DNA of 53,658 nucleotides, from NCBI GenBank assembly GCA_944392615.1, contig CALXXF010000015.1:1-53658 (forward strand), written 5' to 3'. Source of the DNA: an uncultured Clostridia bacterium. GTDB lineage: Bacteria; Bacillota; Clostridia; Oscillospirales; CAG-272. A model generated the notes under the pieces. The model saw nothing but the letters and a program-made list of their open reading frames with translations, searched no databases and was not told the origin of the DNA. Within the stretch, counting starts at the first letter, position 1; the number at the start of each line of letters is the position of its first letter. Below, piece after piece: positions 1 through 8,826 of this stretch. The position numbers and the translations under genes were made by a program.

Positions 1-21
1 GTATTTAATATTATCATTCTG

Positions 22-46
22 TAAAAATTGCGGCTTTTTTTGCAAT
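22..46 (-). terminator. weak terminator-like hairpin after the AraC gene
   Basis: Read on the minus strand, ATTGC and GCAAT form a 5-bp stem around an A-rich loop, followed by TTTTT. It lies about 80 bases past the AraC-family stop codon. The stem is short, so this is only a candidate. Confidence 0.25.
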
Positions 47-123
47 CGTAAGCACCGGAGTCACAGCGTAAAAAAGCAGAGACACAAGCCGTAAAAGCCT
101 GAAGAAACTGATAGCTGAATTCG

Positions 124-1104
124 TTATACTTCCTTTTTTTTGCGTACACCTTTGGGTGTATCTCCGTATCTTGTTCTGAAGCACCTGTAAAAATAGCTTG
201 CATTTTCATATCCAACGGCGGCAGCGACATCCGAGATCGAAAGGTCTGTAGTCTTCAAAAGGTACTCTGCCATTTTGAAGCGCTGCTCAACAAGCATTTC
301 CTTAAAGCCGCAATCCATATTGGCAGATATCCACTTGCAGAGATACGTATGAGAAAGTCCGAGCGTTGAAGCAAGAACAGTAAGGGATGCGTCCTTGTAG
401 TTTGTCCTTATATAATTTTCTATTTTATTTTTTAGCTGCTCTGTATAATCGCTTGTAGAGTATTTGTTTACAAGAATATCCTCAACGACGACAAAGTAAG
501 TGAGCATAAGAGAAAGCGTTTTATAGAGTATATGCGGTTCCTTGTGTTTGTTATAAACAACTGTGTAAATTAAATTTTCCATCAGATTTTCAATAGGAAG
601 CACCCCGGCAACATCATACTGAAGAAGCACAGGCTTTCCGTTGTTGCGAAGATTTTCTATCAAAAAATCTGTTATTATCGGGCTTTCGTTGACCTCACGC
701 ACTACAGTCTCAAAAAGTGTCGGGGATATTATAAAATTTATTCCGATATCCCCTGCATCAGCACGTTTTATAGCATGCTTTACATGGCGGTTCATCAAGA
801 GAACACCGCCTTTTTTCAGAACTATCTCCTTTCCTTCATCAGTAACATGTACAATGCTTCCGTCTGCGACATACATCATCTCAACGAAATCATGACTGTG
901 CAAAGGAAAATCAATAAATCTCGTATGGGTCCTGACCTCTACCTGATTTATTCCCTTTCGTCCGGAGGAGGCAAAGAGCTTTGAATCGCTCACAGTGCTT
1001 TCCTTGCTGAAATATATATCCTTGAGAACATCCTTTTTCCCGTCGAGATATGCTTTTTCTTCATCTGTAATTACAGAAAGACGCTCAAGAAGTACCTTGT
1101 CCAT
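124..1104 (-). CDS. AraC-family transcriptional regulator (cupin sensor + HTH)
   Basis: This is a 326-residue DNA-binding regulator. Residues of about 50-150 look like the cupin-type ligand-binding fold of the AraC family (HTRFIDFPLHSHDFVEMMYV, then a glycine/His-rich beta segment). The last 100 residues are the paired helix-turn-helix domain, with LASTLGLSHTYLCKWI as first HTH and the family signature ISDVAAAVGYENASYFYRCF near the end. I chose the ATG at 1104 because AGGAGA lies 6 bases upstream; an upstream start in the same frame has no ribosome binding site. The gene is followed upstream on the same strand by an alpha-L-rhamnosidase and an SGNH esterase, so regulation of polysaccharide or rhamnoside use is the natural inference. 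Its ligand cannot be read from sequence. Confidence 0.9.
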   Translation of the reverse strand: MDKVLLERLSVITDEEKAYLDGKKDVLKDIYFSKESTVSDSKLFASSGRKGINQVEVRTHTRFIDFPLHSHDFVEMMYVADGSIVHVTDEGKEIVLKKGGVLLMNRHVKHAIKRADAGDIGINFIISPTLFETVVREVNESPIITDFLIENLRNNGKPVLLQYDVAGVLPIENLMENLIYTVVYNKHKEPHILYKTLSLMLTYFVVVEDILVNKYSTSDYTEQLKNKIENYIRTNYKDASLTVLASTLGLSHTYLCKWISANMDCGFKEMLVEQRFKMAEYLLKTTDLSISDVAAAVGYENASYFYRCFRTRYGDTPKGVRKKKEV

Positions 1105-1175
1105 ATAAACTCTCCTGCATAAACAAGTGGCGTGCAAACTTTATATCAGCTGCAAAGCATATACATTTCTGATGC

Positions 1176-1206
1176 GCCCCCTCCTACGTAAACCGCAGGA
1201 GGGGGC
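1176..1206 (-). other. GC-rich perfect hairpin between rhamnosidase and araC-family gene
   Basis: GCCCCCTCCT (1176-1185) and AGGAGGGGGC (1197-1206) form a perfect 10-bp stem with an 11-base loop. It lies 108 bases downstream of the rhamnosidase stop codon. Neither side carries a T-run, so it is either a transcript 3'-end stabiliser or processing hairpin, or an atypical terminator. Confidence 0.5.
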
Positions 1207-1313
1207 ATTCACCGACCGATATTAACTCAATTAAACCGTGACAGACGCTTTATACAGGTCTGTAGAACACAAAGGACCCAAATACCGCCGGCACGGCGAT
1301 TCAACCTCTGAAA

Positions 1314-4300
1314 TCACTTGTTGCACACAATCACATATGTTCCAGAGCCCAGAGAAATGTTGTCGATATCTTCAACGGCTTCGCCATTTACGGTAACAGA
1401 AGAAGGCGAATCCACCGGCACAACTATCTTTGCCGTTGAACCGAACGGAACAGTTACATTCATGGTAACGCTTCCGTCCTCAGCCTTTGTCCAGGAGCTC
1501 TCAAGCGTTCCTCTTACCGTATCAAGAGTGCAGTTGATATATGTGAGATCGCCGAGAACATACGGTCTTATCGTAAATGTTTCATATCCGTTTGTTATAT
1601 CGGTTACACCTGCAAGATGTGAATAGAACCATTCGTCATAAGTACCGAGGAAGTAATGACCGAGAGAACGTGAAGTAGTCTCCCACATTTCCCAGAGAGA
1701 AGTGCTGCCCTGCGCTACCATGAATCCCCATGAAGGATATGTCGTCTGATTCGTTATCGTGTATGCAAGCTCTCCGTATCCGAGATCTGTAAGAACAGGG
1801 AGTATGAATTTTGTTCCTACGCAGCCAGTATCGAGATGGTTGTCCTTCGATTCTATGTCTGCAATAAGATTTTTAATAACTGTTTCCCTGTATTCATCTG
1901 GAACCATGTTGAAGGCAAGAGGCACGATATTGGAGGTCTGACGATACCTCGTACGAGTGCCGTACTGCGTCCAGACGGTTGTCTCGTAAATGCCCTTTTC
2001 TTCGTTGTAGAATTTCGCATTGAAGGCGTCATATATTGATGACATATAGGTGCGGTACTGAATTGCATCATCATTCTGACCTATCAGCTCTGCCATGCGT
2101 GCAAGCTCTTCATACATCTTGTAGACAAACGCCGTACCGACTATTCCTGAGCCTTCAGAGGGCGATTCAACATATCCCGCGTTGGGATTATTGCCCATAG
2201 GAGACACCCAGTCTCCAAGCTGTCCGTCAGGACATACCCAGCGGTTGGCGCGTATCCTTCTCATGACATAATCGGCAAACTTGCTCATCGTCGTGTACTG
2301 CTCTTTGATATAATCGACCGAACCGTACATGTCATACATTTCGGCTACTCCGAGAATGTATACAGAGTTCCAGACGTAATGGTCCGCCACTCCCCAGCCT
2401 GCGGTAGGAACCATCTGAGGAAGAAGTCCGTACTCATTGAAGCATGTCTCCATTATCTCAATGAAGTTCTCAGACATACCTGCCATCTCGAAGTTGTAGC
2501 ACATAGTGGTAAGCGCAACGTTAAAATCTCCGAGCCAGCCGTTCTTTTCCCACACAGGAGTGTCGGTAGGCTTGCCCTGAAGGTTATTGAGCGATGTGGT
2601 AACCATGAGCTGGTGAAGCTGATTTATGAGAGTGTTGGAGCTTTCAAAACTTCCCGTCACGTCTATATCGTTTCTTATTCTGTAGATTACTATGTCGTCT
2701 TCGGTAAGCTCACCCGGATAACCCCATATCTGTATGTATCTGAATCCTTTGTATGAGAACTTAGGCTCAAAAACGACGCTTTCATCTCCGGCAGATATAT
2801 ACTTGTCGGTCATTATATAAGTCTCCGGCCACCAGCCTGAATTTACTCCGTCGGAGCCGCCGAGCTTCTGAACGCTTCCGTCGCTGTTGAGCTTCTCGCT
2901 GTAGGTTATGGTTATCGTGTCTCCTGACTTGGCGCCGTCTATTGTAAGAGCTATCCATCCGGCGACCATTTCAGGACAGTACACTACATAAGATCCGTCG
3001 GAAAGCTTCTTTATTTCAGATGGCTTAAAGGATTCTGTACGGCGCACAGGGTCTTCGAGCTGGCACTCAAGCTTACCTTCAGGAGCCTTGACTGCCACAG
3101 CGTCGCTCCATGACGAATCATCGTACCCGACGTTGTCCCAACCGTCTTTTTCAAGACGGGCGTCGTAAAATTCACCATAATATATGCTGTTGAATGTCGT
3201 AGGACCTTCAACGCTTCCCTTCCAGGTCGTATCTGAAACTATTTCCTGAGTACTTCCGTCCTCATATCTTATTATCATCCAGAACAGAAGCTTAGGATCG
3301 TCTTTCCACTCTGCGCTTCCCCAGTTCCAGACGCCGCCTTCCTCATTGTAGAAGCCGTTTCCGAGTTCTACAGCTACAGCATTTTCCGCACCTGACTTCA
3401 AAAGCCCGGTGACATCAAAGGTACGGTAAAGAACAGTCTGGCTGTACTGCGTATTGCAGGGATCAAGGAAACAGTCATCCGCCAGCTTTCCGTTTATGCT
3501 GAGAATTGAATAACCTATACCGCTCATATAAACGGTTGCCTCAGTTATCCCGCTTTTTGTTTCGAATTCCTTTCTGAGGAGCACTGCGGCGCGGTCGCCC
3601 TCATTGGAAATGACGACGCTCGTTCCCCAGGGAGACTGCCCGTAAGTGACATACTGATCGGGAGATTTCCACGACGAATCATCAAAGCCTGTGTCATTCC
3701 AGCCGTCCTGCGCACTCTTTGACGCCTTCCAGCTTCCCATATCCGTTGCGTATATATCGAGAGTTCCGTCTGTATAAGCTACATACAGTCTTCCCACAAG
3801 TCCTGCATATCCCACCGTAGCATTGTAAACTCTGAGTGCAATAACATTTTCTCCCGAGGTCATAACCTCAGTTATATCGGCTACATTTCCGGTCTTCCAG
3901 ACATCGGTGGTGTTCTGTATTGAAAGGACGGTCTGCCCGTTGGCATAAAGAACTCCGTAATCATCGGCTGTAAACACGAAGTTCACGCTCTTGAGTGTTT
4001 TACCTGCCTTTGGGGTAAATGAATACCTGAAATATGTGCTGTCAGCCGGCAGCGAGCCGTCAGCTGTGGCGCCGTTATTCCTGCCTGAAAGCCATATCCA
4101 TTTGGCTCCGGAAAGAGCATACTGGATACTGTCATTATCCGAGCCTATCCAGCTTCCCTTCCATTCATCCCCTTCAAATATGCCTGTCCTGAACTCCACG
4201 GGCGAGCTCATTGCACTTTCACCATAAGCATCCCAAACAGTCACTGTCCAGTAATATGTACTGCAGGATGAAAGCGCGTCACCGCCGTAAGGAACCGATG

Positions 4301-4715
4301 TACTGTCGTCAGACTCTACCTTCCCGCTGTCCCATATATCAGCCTCTCCGGCGAGCGCTTTTTCCTTGTCAGACGATACTGCAATGCGGTAAGCGGACTG
4401 TGAATTTTCATTCTGTCCGCCGCCTACGGTCCAGGCAAATACCGGTGTAGAATCAATTCCGAGAGGAACATCGGTCATGTTTATCCTCATATCGGAAAGA
4501 TAAAGTTTCTCCATTTCTCCTCCTGTGTTATCTGATGTGTCGGTAGGGTCACCTTCCCCGGTGCCCGGACCGGCGGTAGGAGTGTCTGTATCATGCGTGC
4601 TCGTCGCATTTCCGCTGCTCGCAGGCTCTTTATTGCAAGAGACGACAAACAAAAGAAGCGTCACAAGCAGAAAAACAGCCACTGCCAACGATATTTTTCT
4701 TCTCTTTTCCCTCAT
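1314..4715 (-). CDS. lipoprotein alpha-L-rhamnosidase, GH78 family
   Basis: This 1133-residue surface enzyme is predicted to release terminal alpha-L-rhamnose from pectin side chains, plant rhamnosides or bacterial polysaccharides. The N-terminus is a lipoprotein signal (hydrophobic run ending VVSC, Cys at about 27), followed by a Ser/Thr/Gly linker. Next come a fibronectin-like GH78 N-terminal domain (about 70-185), an inserted beta-sandwich module resembling a carbohydrate-binding domain (about 195-360), the Bac_rhamnosid_N domain (about 370-540), and the (alpha/alpha)6 catalytic barrel. The signature WEKNGWLGD contains E723, at the expected position of the GH78 general acid. A C-terminal beta domain closes the protein. 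The inserted module makes it longer than many family members. It is flanked by an AraC regulator and another secreted hydrolase, which suggests a small utilisation locus. Substrate specificity is inferred only from the family. Confidence 0.93.
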   Translation of the reverse strand: MREKRRKISLAVAVFLLVTLLLFVVSCNKEPASSGNATSTHDTDTPTAGPGTGEGDPTDTSDNTGGEMEKLYLSDMRINMTDVPLGIDSTPVFAWTVGGGQNENSQSAYRIAVSSDKEKALAGEADIWDSGKVESDDSTSVPYGGDALSSCSTYYWTVTVWDAYGESAMSSPVEFRTGIFEGDEWKGSWIGSDNDSIQYALSGAKWIWLSGRNNGATADGSLPADSTYFRYSFTPKAGKTLKSVNFVFTADDYGVLYANGQTVLSIQNTTDVWKTGNVADITEVMTSGENVIALRVYNATVGYAGLVGRLYVAYTDGTLDIYATDMGSWKASKSAQDGWNDTGFDDSSWKSPDQYVTYGQSPWGTSVVISNEGDRAAVLLRKEFETKSGITEATVYMSGIGYSILSINGKLADDCFLDPCNTQYSQTVLYRTFDVTGLLKSGAENAVAVELGNGFYNEEGGVWNWGSAEWKDDPKLLFWMIIRYEDGSTQEIVSDTTWKGSVEGPTTFNSIYYGEFYDARLEKDGWDNVGYDDSSWSDAVAVKAPEGKLECQLEDPVRRTESFKPSEIKKLSDGSYVVYCPEMVAGWIALTIDGAKSGDTITITYSEKLNSDGSVQKLGGSDGVNSGWWPETYIMTDKYISAGDESVVFEPKFSYKGFRYIQIWGYPGELTEDDIVIYRIRNDIDVTGSFESSNTLINQLHQLMVTTSLNNLQGKPTDTPVWEKNGWLGDFNVALTTMCYNFEMAGMSENFIEIMETCFNEYGLLPQMVPTAGWGVADHYVWNSVYILGVAEMYDMYGSVDYIKEQYTTMSKFADYVMRRIRANRWVCPDGQLGDWVSPMGNNPNAGYVESPSEGSGIVGTAFVYKMYEELARMAELIGQNDDAIQYRTYMSSIYDAFNAKFYNEEKGIYETTVWTQYGTRTRYRQTSNIVPLAFNMVPDEYRETVIKNLIADIESKDNHLDTGCVGTKFILPVLTDLGYGELAYTITNQTTYPSWGFMVAQGSTSLWEMWETTSRSLGHYFLGTYDEWFYSHLAGVTDITNGYETFTIRPYVLGDLTYINCTLDTVRGTLESSWTKAEDGSVTMNVTVPFGSTAKIVVPVDSPSSVTVNGEAVEDIDNISLGSGTYVIVCNK

Positions 4716-4816
4716 CTGGTTTTGTGCTCCTTTATTTATTAAGGCAACCGCTGCCCTGTCCCTGACAATTCCTGTCGTGACTGCCGGCGTGAAACACGGA
4801 TGCCTGTTCTTTTAGA

Positions 4817-4880
4817 ATTATATCACAGTTGTACGACCAAATTAAGTATATTTTTTGTCAAAAAATGTGTCTTTTTTTGT
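4817..4880 (-). promoter_or_regulatory. promoter/operator region of the rhamnosidase gene
   Basis: On the minus strand a perfect -10 box TATAAT lies at 4817-4822, about 100 bases before the start codon, but no good -35 box sits 17 bases upstream. On the plus strand TTTTTTGT occurs at 4851-4858 and again at 4873-4880, 22 bases (two helical turns) apart, just upstream of the missing -35. A weak -35 plus a two-turn direct repeat fits an AraC-type activated promoter. The operator assignment is an inference. Confidence 0.4.
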
Positions 4881-5053
4881 GTCATAGCAAAATAGCAACG
4901 ACATATTTCTGCATGTCTATGGTAAATTTGCAGTAATGATAAAAAAAGTATATGTACTTGGAATCGCGGGTGATTTCAATCTCACAATTATAAAATTTTT
5001 ATCACGATGAAAACGAACAGGAACACAAAATACCGGATATGCATAAAAACAAA

Positions 5054-5091
5054 GAGCGGACACCGCGTCTTTTCTGACGAAGTGTCCGCTC
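5054..5091 (-). terminator. Rho-independent terminator of the SGNH esterase gene
   Basis: GAGCGGACAC (5054-5063) pairs perfectly with GTGTCCGCTC (5082-5091), with a further CGTC/GACG inner stem. On the minus strand the hairpin is followed by TTTGTTTTT. It lies about 150 bases after the SGNH stop codon and upstream of the rhamnosidase promoter. The rest of 4716-5239 contains no convincing gene. Confidence 0.75.
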
Positions 5092-5239
5092 ACGTCTATT
5101 CTGTTCAACGAGAGCATGAATTCTTTACTTTGCTTTTACCGGAACAAGCACAACGACAGACGCTGCTTGCAGACAAACGGCAAAACAACTCCGGAAATAT
5201 GAGCGAAGTTGTCAGAATATAATCGGCTTTTACCGGACG

Positions 5240-6565
5240 TCATGCCTCGTCTGATTCCTGGTTTATAAGTGTGTAGAGATATTCTGAGAATATCTGTGCC
5301 ATGAGCATATGTCCCTTGTCGTTTGGATGGAGAGAATCGGGGAAATATGAGCTCATGCTCGACGTGACCTCATACATGTCAAAGAATGTCGTGTTGTAGC
5401 CAAGATTATTGAGCTCTTCCGGAAGCTCCTGCTGAAGATCCCTTACAGTCTCGCTGCCGAAACCGTCACTTCCGAAATATGCCGGGCAATTTGCAAGCAC
5501 AAATTTCAAGTCGTTGTTTTTTGCGTAAAGCGCTGCGAAGATCTGCTTGCAGCTGTTTTTGTACGCGGTGGTAGAGAGTGCTGTCCAGTTCCTGTCACGG
5601 TTTGAATCGTTCGTTCCGAGCATAATTGTTACTATGTCAAGCTCCGGAGCCGCATTGAGAACATCGGTATATGTCTGTGTCTTTGTATAGGCGTCGGTAA
5701 GGTCAGAACGCATGGTCTTCCCGCTGTTTCCGAAATTGTAGACAAGCGCATCTTTCCAGAGATACCTTGAAAGCTGTGCCGGATATGCAAAATAAGCGGC
5801 GCTTGAAGCTCCAACACCTTCTGTTATACTGTCGCCTATCGTCCCTATCCTTGTGAGATGGTATTCTCCGTCATATGAAAAGTCTTTTCCGAATTCAAGA
5901 GTTTTTTCTTCACTTGACAAAGCGTTTTCAAACAGCTCCTCAATGTAGTCGAGCGCATGCCATGTGGTTCCGTATTCGCCGCCGCAAATTACAAATTTAT
6001 CCGAGCTTGTGGCAATTTTGTAAGAATCTGAGGCAAGTTCGGAAAGGGCTAGCGAGTCAACAGCGTCACGCGACGTATCGCCTATGAGTATCTCATACCC
6101 TTCGTCATCAGAGGACTTGTCCTCAACTATGTCCAGCTCAACCCCACATGCGTTAAGTATGATTTCAGCCAAGCGCTCTGCGCTTTCCTTATTGAAATTC
6201 CATACCGGAAAATATTCCTTGTACTGAGGCATCAGGCTCATACGGTAAAATTCACTGCGTGCATATACTATTCTGTATTGGGATATGTCAGTATCTCCGA
6301 TTTTAACCGAGGTCAAGCCTGCCGGCTCGGTGACATTGCCCGAAGACGTCGTCGCCGCCGATGTAATCTCGTCTGAAGACGTAACGCTTTCGCTTCCGGG
6401 CGTACCCGAAGTCTGTTGAGCACCGGTTGAATCATCGGTATTTACGTCACCAGTACACGAAACTGCAAGAATAATCGTACAAAGAGACAGCATCGTGATA
6501 AAAAGCAGCTTAAATAAACCCGAAAAACGATTGCCGGTTGTTCTTTTCTTTGATCCGCTTTTCAT
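5240..6565 (-). CDS. lipoprotein SGNH/GDSL-family esterase with extra N-terminal domain
   Basis: This is a 441-residue predicted extracytoplasmic esterase or deacetylase. The start at 6565 is supported by GGAGG nine bases upstream. A basic N-terminus, hydrophobic segment and LAVSC (Cys37) give a lipoprotein signal, followed by a Ser/Thr-rich linker to about residue 85. Residues of about 90-235 form a separate domain with ESAERLAEIILNACGVEL and KFVICGGEYGTTWHALDYIE. This pattern resembles the small N-terminal domain of GH20, GH67 and NAGLU glycosidases. The SGNH domain follows: block I GDSITEG (nucleophile S246), block II GNSGKT (279-284), block III GTND (317-320) and block V DSLHPN (D410, H413). 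The nearby rhamnosidase suggests it removes acyl groups from a rhamnose-containing polymer, but that is inference from context. Confidence 0.88.
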   Translation of the reverse strand: MKSGSKKRTTGNRFSGLFKLLFITMLSLCTIILAVSCTGDVNTDDSTGAQQTSGTPGSESVTSSDEITSAATTSSGNVTEPAGLTSVKIGDTDISQYRIVYARSEFYRMSLMPQYKEYFPVWNFNKESAERLAEIILNACGVELDIVEDKSSDDEGYEILIGDTSRDAVDSLALSELASDSYKIATSSDKFVICGGEYGTTWHALDYIEELFENALSSEEKTLEFGKDFSYDGEYHLTRIGTIGDSITEGVGASSAAYFAYPAQLSRYLWKDALVYNFGNSGKTMRSDLTDAYTKTQTYTDVLNAAPELDIVTIMLGTNDSNRDRNWTALSTTAYKNSCKQIFAALYAKNNDLKFVLANCPAYFGSDGFGSETVRDLQQELPEELNNLGYNTTFFDMYEVTSSMSSYFPDSLHPNDKGHMLMAQIFSEYLYTLINQESDEA

Positions 6566-6711
6566 GATTCTTTTCCTCCAAAATAATTTTCGCATGCGGC
6601 AGACCATATGATAACGCAGACTGCGCACGCGAAAAACATCATAAAAGAATACTGCAGAAGTGTCCGGAAAATATCAATAACCGAAAACAAGCCCTGCACT
6701 GGCAGGTAATT

Positions 6712-7428
6712 TCATTCGGACTGTATGCCGGCGATATCACATACAACCTGCCCCGCTATTATGAGACCGGCTGCGGCAGGAACGAACGAGCAGCTCGCAG
6801 GCGACGGTCGTCCGGAATTATTATCTTTACATCCGGCGGAAAGCGGGGGCTGCTCCGAATATACGACCTTTAACGCCTTAACTCCCCTTGCCCTGAGCTC
6901 GCGTCTCATCACACGCGCGAGAGGACAGACAGCTGTACTGTATATATCTGACACCCTGAGTGCACAGGGATCTGTCTTGTTACCGGTACCCATGCAAGAG
7001 ATCACAGACACACCGGACTTTTCAGCTCTCACTGCAATTTCGATCTTGGCGCTCACGGTGTCGACCGCATCTACAACATAGTCGTATACATCCAACGGAT
7101 ATTCGTCTGCATTTTCGGGAAGATAGAAAACCCGGTTACATGTGACCCTGCAGTCTGGATTTATATTCAGGATACGCTCTCTTGCGACGTCACACTTGTA
7201 CATGCCTACGGTATTTTCAAGTGCAAATATCTGTCTGTTGATATTTGTGACGTCCACCCTGTCACTGTCAAACAGCGTCAAGGCGCCTATGCCGCTTCGT
7301 GCGAGAGCCTCCACTGCATATCCACCTACGCCGCCTATTCCAAACACCGCAACGTGAGAACCTGAAAGCCTTTTCATTCCATCTGTGCCGAAAAGAGCCT
7401 CTGCTCTTGAAAAACGGGTATCGCTCAT
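6712..7428 (-). CDS. tcdA: tRNA threonylcarbamoyladenosine dehydratase (ThiF/HesA fold)
   Basis: This 238-residue E1-like enzyme is predicted to use ATP to cyclise the t6A nucleotide at position 37 of ANN-decoding tRNAs to ct6A. The N-terminal motif GIGGVGGYAVEALARSGIG is the nucleotide-binding Rossmann loop. DSDRVDVTNINRQ and YVVDAVDTVSAKI are typical of the MoeB/ThiF superfamily, and the C-terminal FVPAAAGLIIAGQVV segment matches the TcdA/YgdL branch. It follows rpiB by six bases and has only a weak AGGG before its ATG, so translational coupling is likely. It shares its strand and neighbourhood with tsaE and tsaB, which act earlier in the same modification pathway. A generic sulfur-carrier adenylyltransferase is less likely because no ubiquitin-like partner lies nearby. 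Confidence 0.9.
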   Translation of the reverse strand: MSDTRFSRAEALFGTDGMKRLSGSHVAVFGIGGVGGYAVEALARSGIGALTLFDSDRVDVTNINRQIFALENTVGMYKCDVARERILNINPDCRVTCNRVFYLPENADEYPLDVYDYVVDAVDTVSAKIEIAVRAEKSGVSVISCMGTGNKTDPCALRVSDIYSTAVCPLARVMRRELRARGVKALKVVYSEQPPLSAGCKDNNSGRPSPASCSFVPAAAGLIIAGQVVCDIAGIQSE

Positions 7429-7434
7429 CCCTGT

Positions 7435-7878
7435 TCAGCTGTCAAGCTCATTGAGCATATCAACACGTATGGCATGCCTTCCGCCGTCAAATCCGCTGTC
7501 GACAAAAATATCTGCGAGCTTTAAGGCGATTTCGCGGCTTATGACTCTGGCACCCATACAGAGGACGTTTGCATCATTGTGACGTCTTGTCATCTCGGTT
7601 GAAAATTCATTGTCGCAAACAGCCGCTCTGATTCCCTTGTGCTTGTTTGCCGCCATGCTCATGCCTATACCTGTTCCGCATATCAGTATCCCAAGGTCGG
7701 CGTTTCCGTCCTGTATCGCCTTGCAGACATAGTGCGCATATTCAGGATAATTCACCGAACAGCTTCCGTCACAGCCGTAGTCAGTTACTTCAAATCCGCG
7801 CTCCCTGAGATGGCAGATGAGGGCATCCTTGTATTCGTTTCCGGCGTGATCACAGGCAATGGCTATTCTTCTGCACAT
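7435..7878 (-). CDS. rpiB: ribose-5-phosphate isomerase B (RpiB/LacAB family)
   Basis: This 147-residue cytosolic enzyme interconverts ribose 5-phosphate and ribulose 5-phosphate in the pentose phosphate pathway. IAIACDHAG at the N-terminus and ILICGTGIGMSMAANK with the catalytic cysteine are the RpiB signatures; EMTRRHNDANVLCMGARVI is the usual substrate and dimer segment. The start at 7878 is chosen because GGAGGAGG lies just upstream and the protein then begins directly with the first beta strand at the normal family length; the longer reading frame adds 42 residues with no homology pattern. rpe, the next enzyme of the pathway, is encoded separately at 29241. An allose-6-phosphate isomerase cannot be excluded, but RpiB is the default in this type of operon. 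Confidence 0.93.
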   Translation of the reverse strand: MCRRIAIACDHAGNEYKDALICHLRERGFEVTDYGCDGSCSVNYPEYAHYVCKAIQDGNADLGILICGTGIGMSMAANKHKGIRAAVCDNEFSTEMTRRHNDANVLCMGARVISREIALKLADIFVDSGFDGGRHAIRVDMLNELDS

Positions 7879-8032
7879 ATGTAAATCCTCCTCCGGCAGT
7901 TCAGAACCGCCGCGATAGTCATCGCATGAATCCAAGGGCAAGCGCCGCATTGAAGTACTTATTGCGAAAACAAGTACTTTGTACAGCACAGTTGCCCGTA
8001 ACATGCGTTTGTTTTTTTATTTTGCTATAATT

Positions 8033-8746
8033 TCATGTTACATTTTTTCCAAGGCGTTCCGATGCAAGCCTTGCTGCGCGTTCCCGTTCTGCCTGAGGAG
8101 CTCTCAGATATATCGGGCGAAGCGATAAATCATCCGAATAATTTCCCATAAGGTACTCGGTGTATCCGAGAAAAGCGACAGATTCTGCATTCTGCTTTAT
8201 CAGCTGACGAGGAGTCTTTTCCACTGTCGGTATATTCTCGCCTGCCATTATATCATATCCGTCACCGCACAGGTAGACCGGGCAATGCATACGCGATAGC
8301 TCCTCTGCGAGCTCATGCTTCATTATAACCCTGTCAGGGCAAAGCCTTTTGACTTTTCCGTCCCCTATCTTAAAAAGGGCGTTGTAAAGCTGGTCTCTGC
8401 GTGCGTCCATGACAGCGCAGGCAACGCCGTCAAGCGCCCTCAGATTGTATGCAAGCGCCTCAAGTGTGGACACACCGACGCATTTTGACCCGCCGAACGC
8501 AAGACCTTTTATCAGTGATACACCTATCCGTACACCGGTAAATGAACCGGGACCGGCAGAAACGCAAAACAGCTCTGTATCTATGGCTTTTTTCCCTGAT
8601 CTTTCATAAAGCTCCGCTATCATAGGCAAAAGCGTCTCGCTGTGCGTAAGTCCTTTTTCCTGCGCGCACGAACATATTACAACATCGTTTTCAGCAAGTG
8701 CCGCAGCCGCGACCTTAGCTGTCGAATCTACTGCAAGTATAAGCAT
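8033..8746 (-). CDS. tsaB: tRNA t6A biosynthesis protein TsaB
   Basis: A 237-residue ASKHA-fold protein that scaffolds the TsaD-TsaB-TsaE complex, which transfers the threonylcarbamoyl group to adenosine 37 of tRNA. The N-terminus MLILAVDSTAKVAAAAL, the motif LTHSETLLPMI and the core GPGSFTGVRIGVSLIKGLAFG are diagnostic of TsaB. The C-terminal half is divergent, as usual in the family. The nearest Shine-Dalgarno match, CGGAG, is about 13 bases upstream, longer than ideal. tsaE lies 80 bases upstream on the same strand and tcdA downstream. The catalytic partner tsaD and the first enzyme tsaC are not in this window. Confidence 0.93.
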   Translation of the reverse strand: MLILAVDSTAKVAAAALAENDVVICSCAQEKGLTHSETLLPMIAELYERSGKKAIDTELFCVSAGPGSFTGVRIGVSLIKGLAFGGSKCVGVSTLEALAYNLRALDGVACAVMDARRDQLYNALFKIGDGKVKRLCPDRVIMKHELAEELSRMHCPVYLCGDGYDIMAGENIPTVEKTPRQLIKQNAESVAFLGYTEYLMGNYSDDLSLRPIYLRAPQAERERAARLASERLGKNVT

Positions 8747-8826
8747 TTTTTCAATATATCTCCGAATGAATAAGTTGAAAGAGACGCGGAAGCTCTTGCT
8801 GCGCTTATTTTGCCGCAGCGCAGGAT

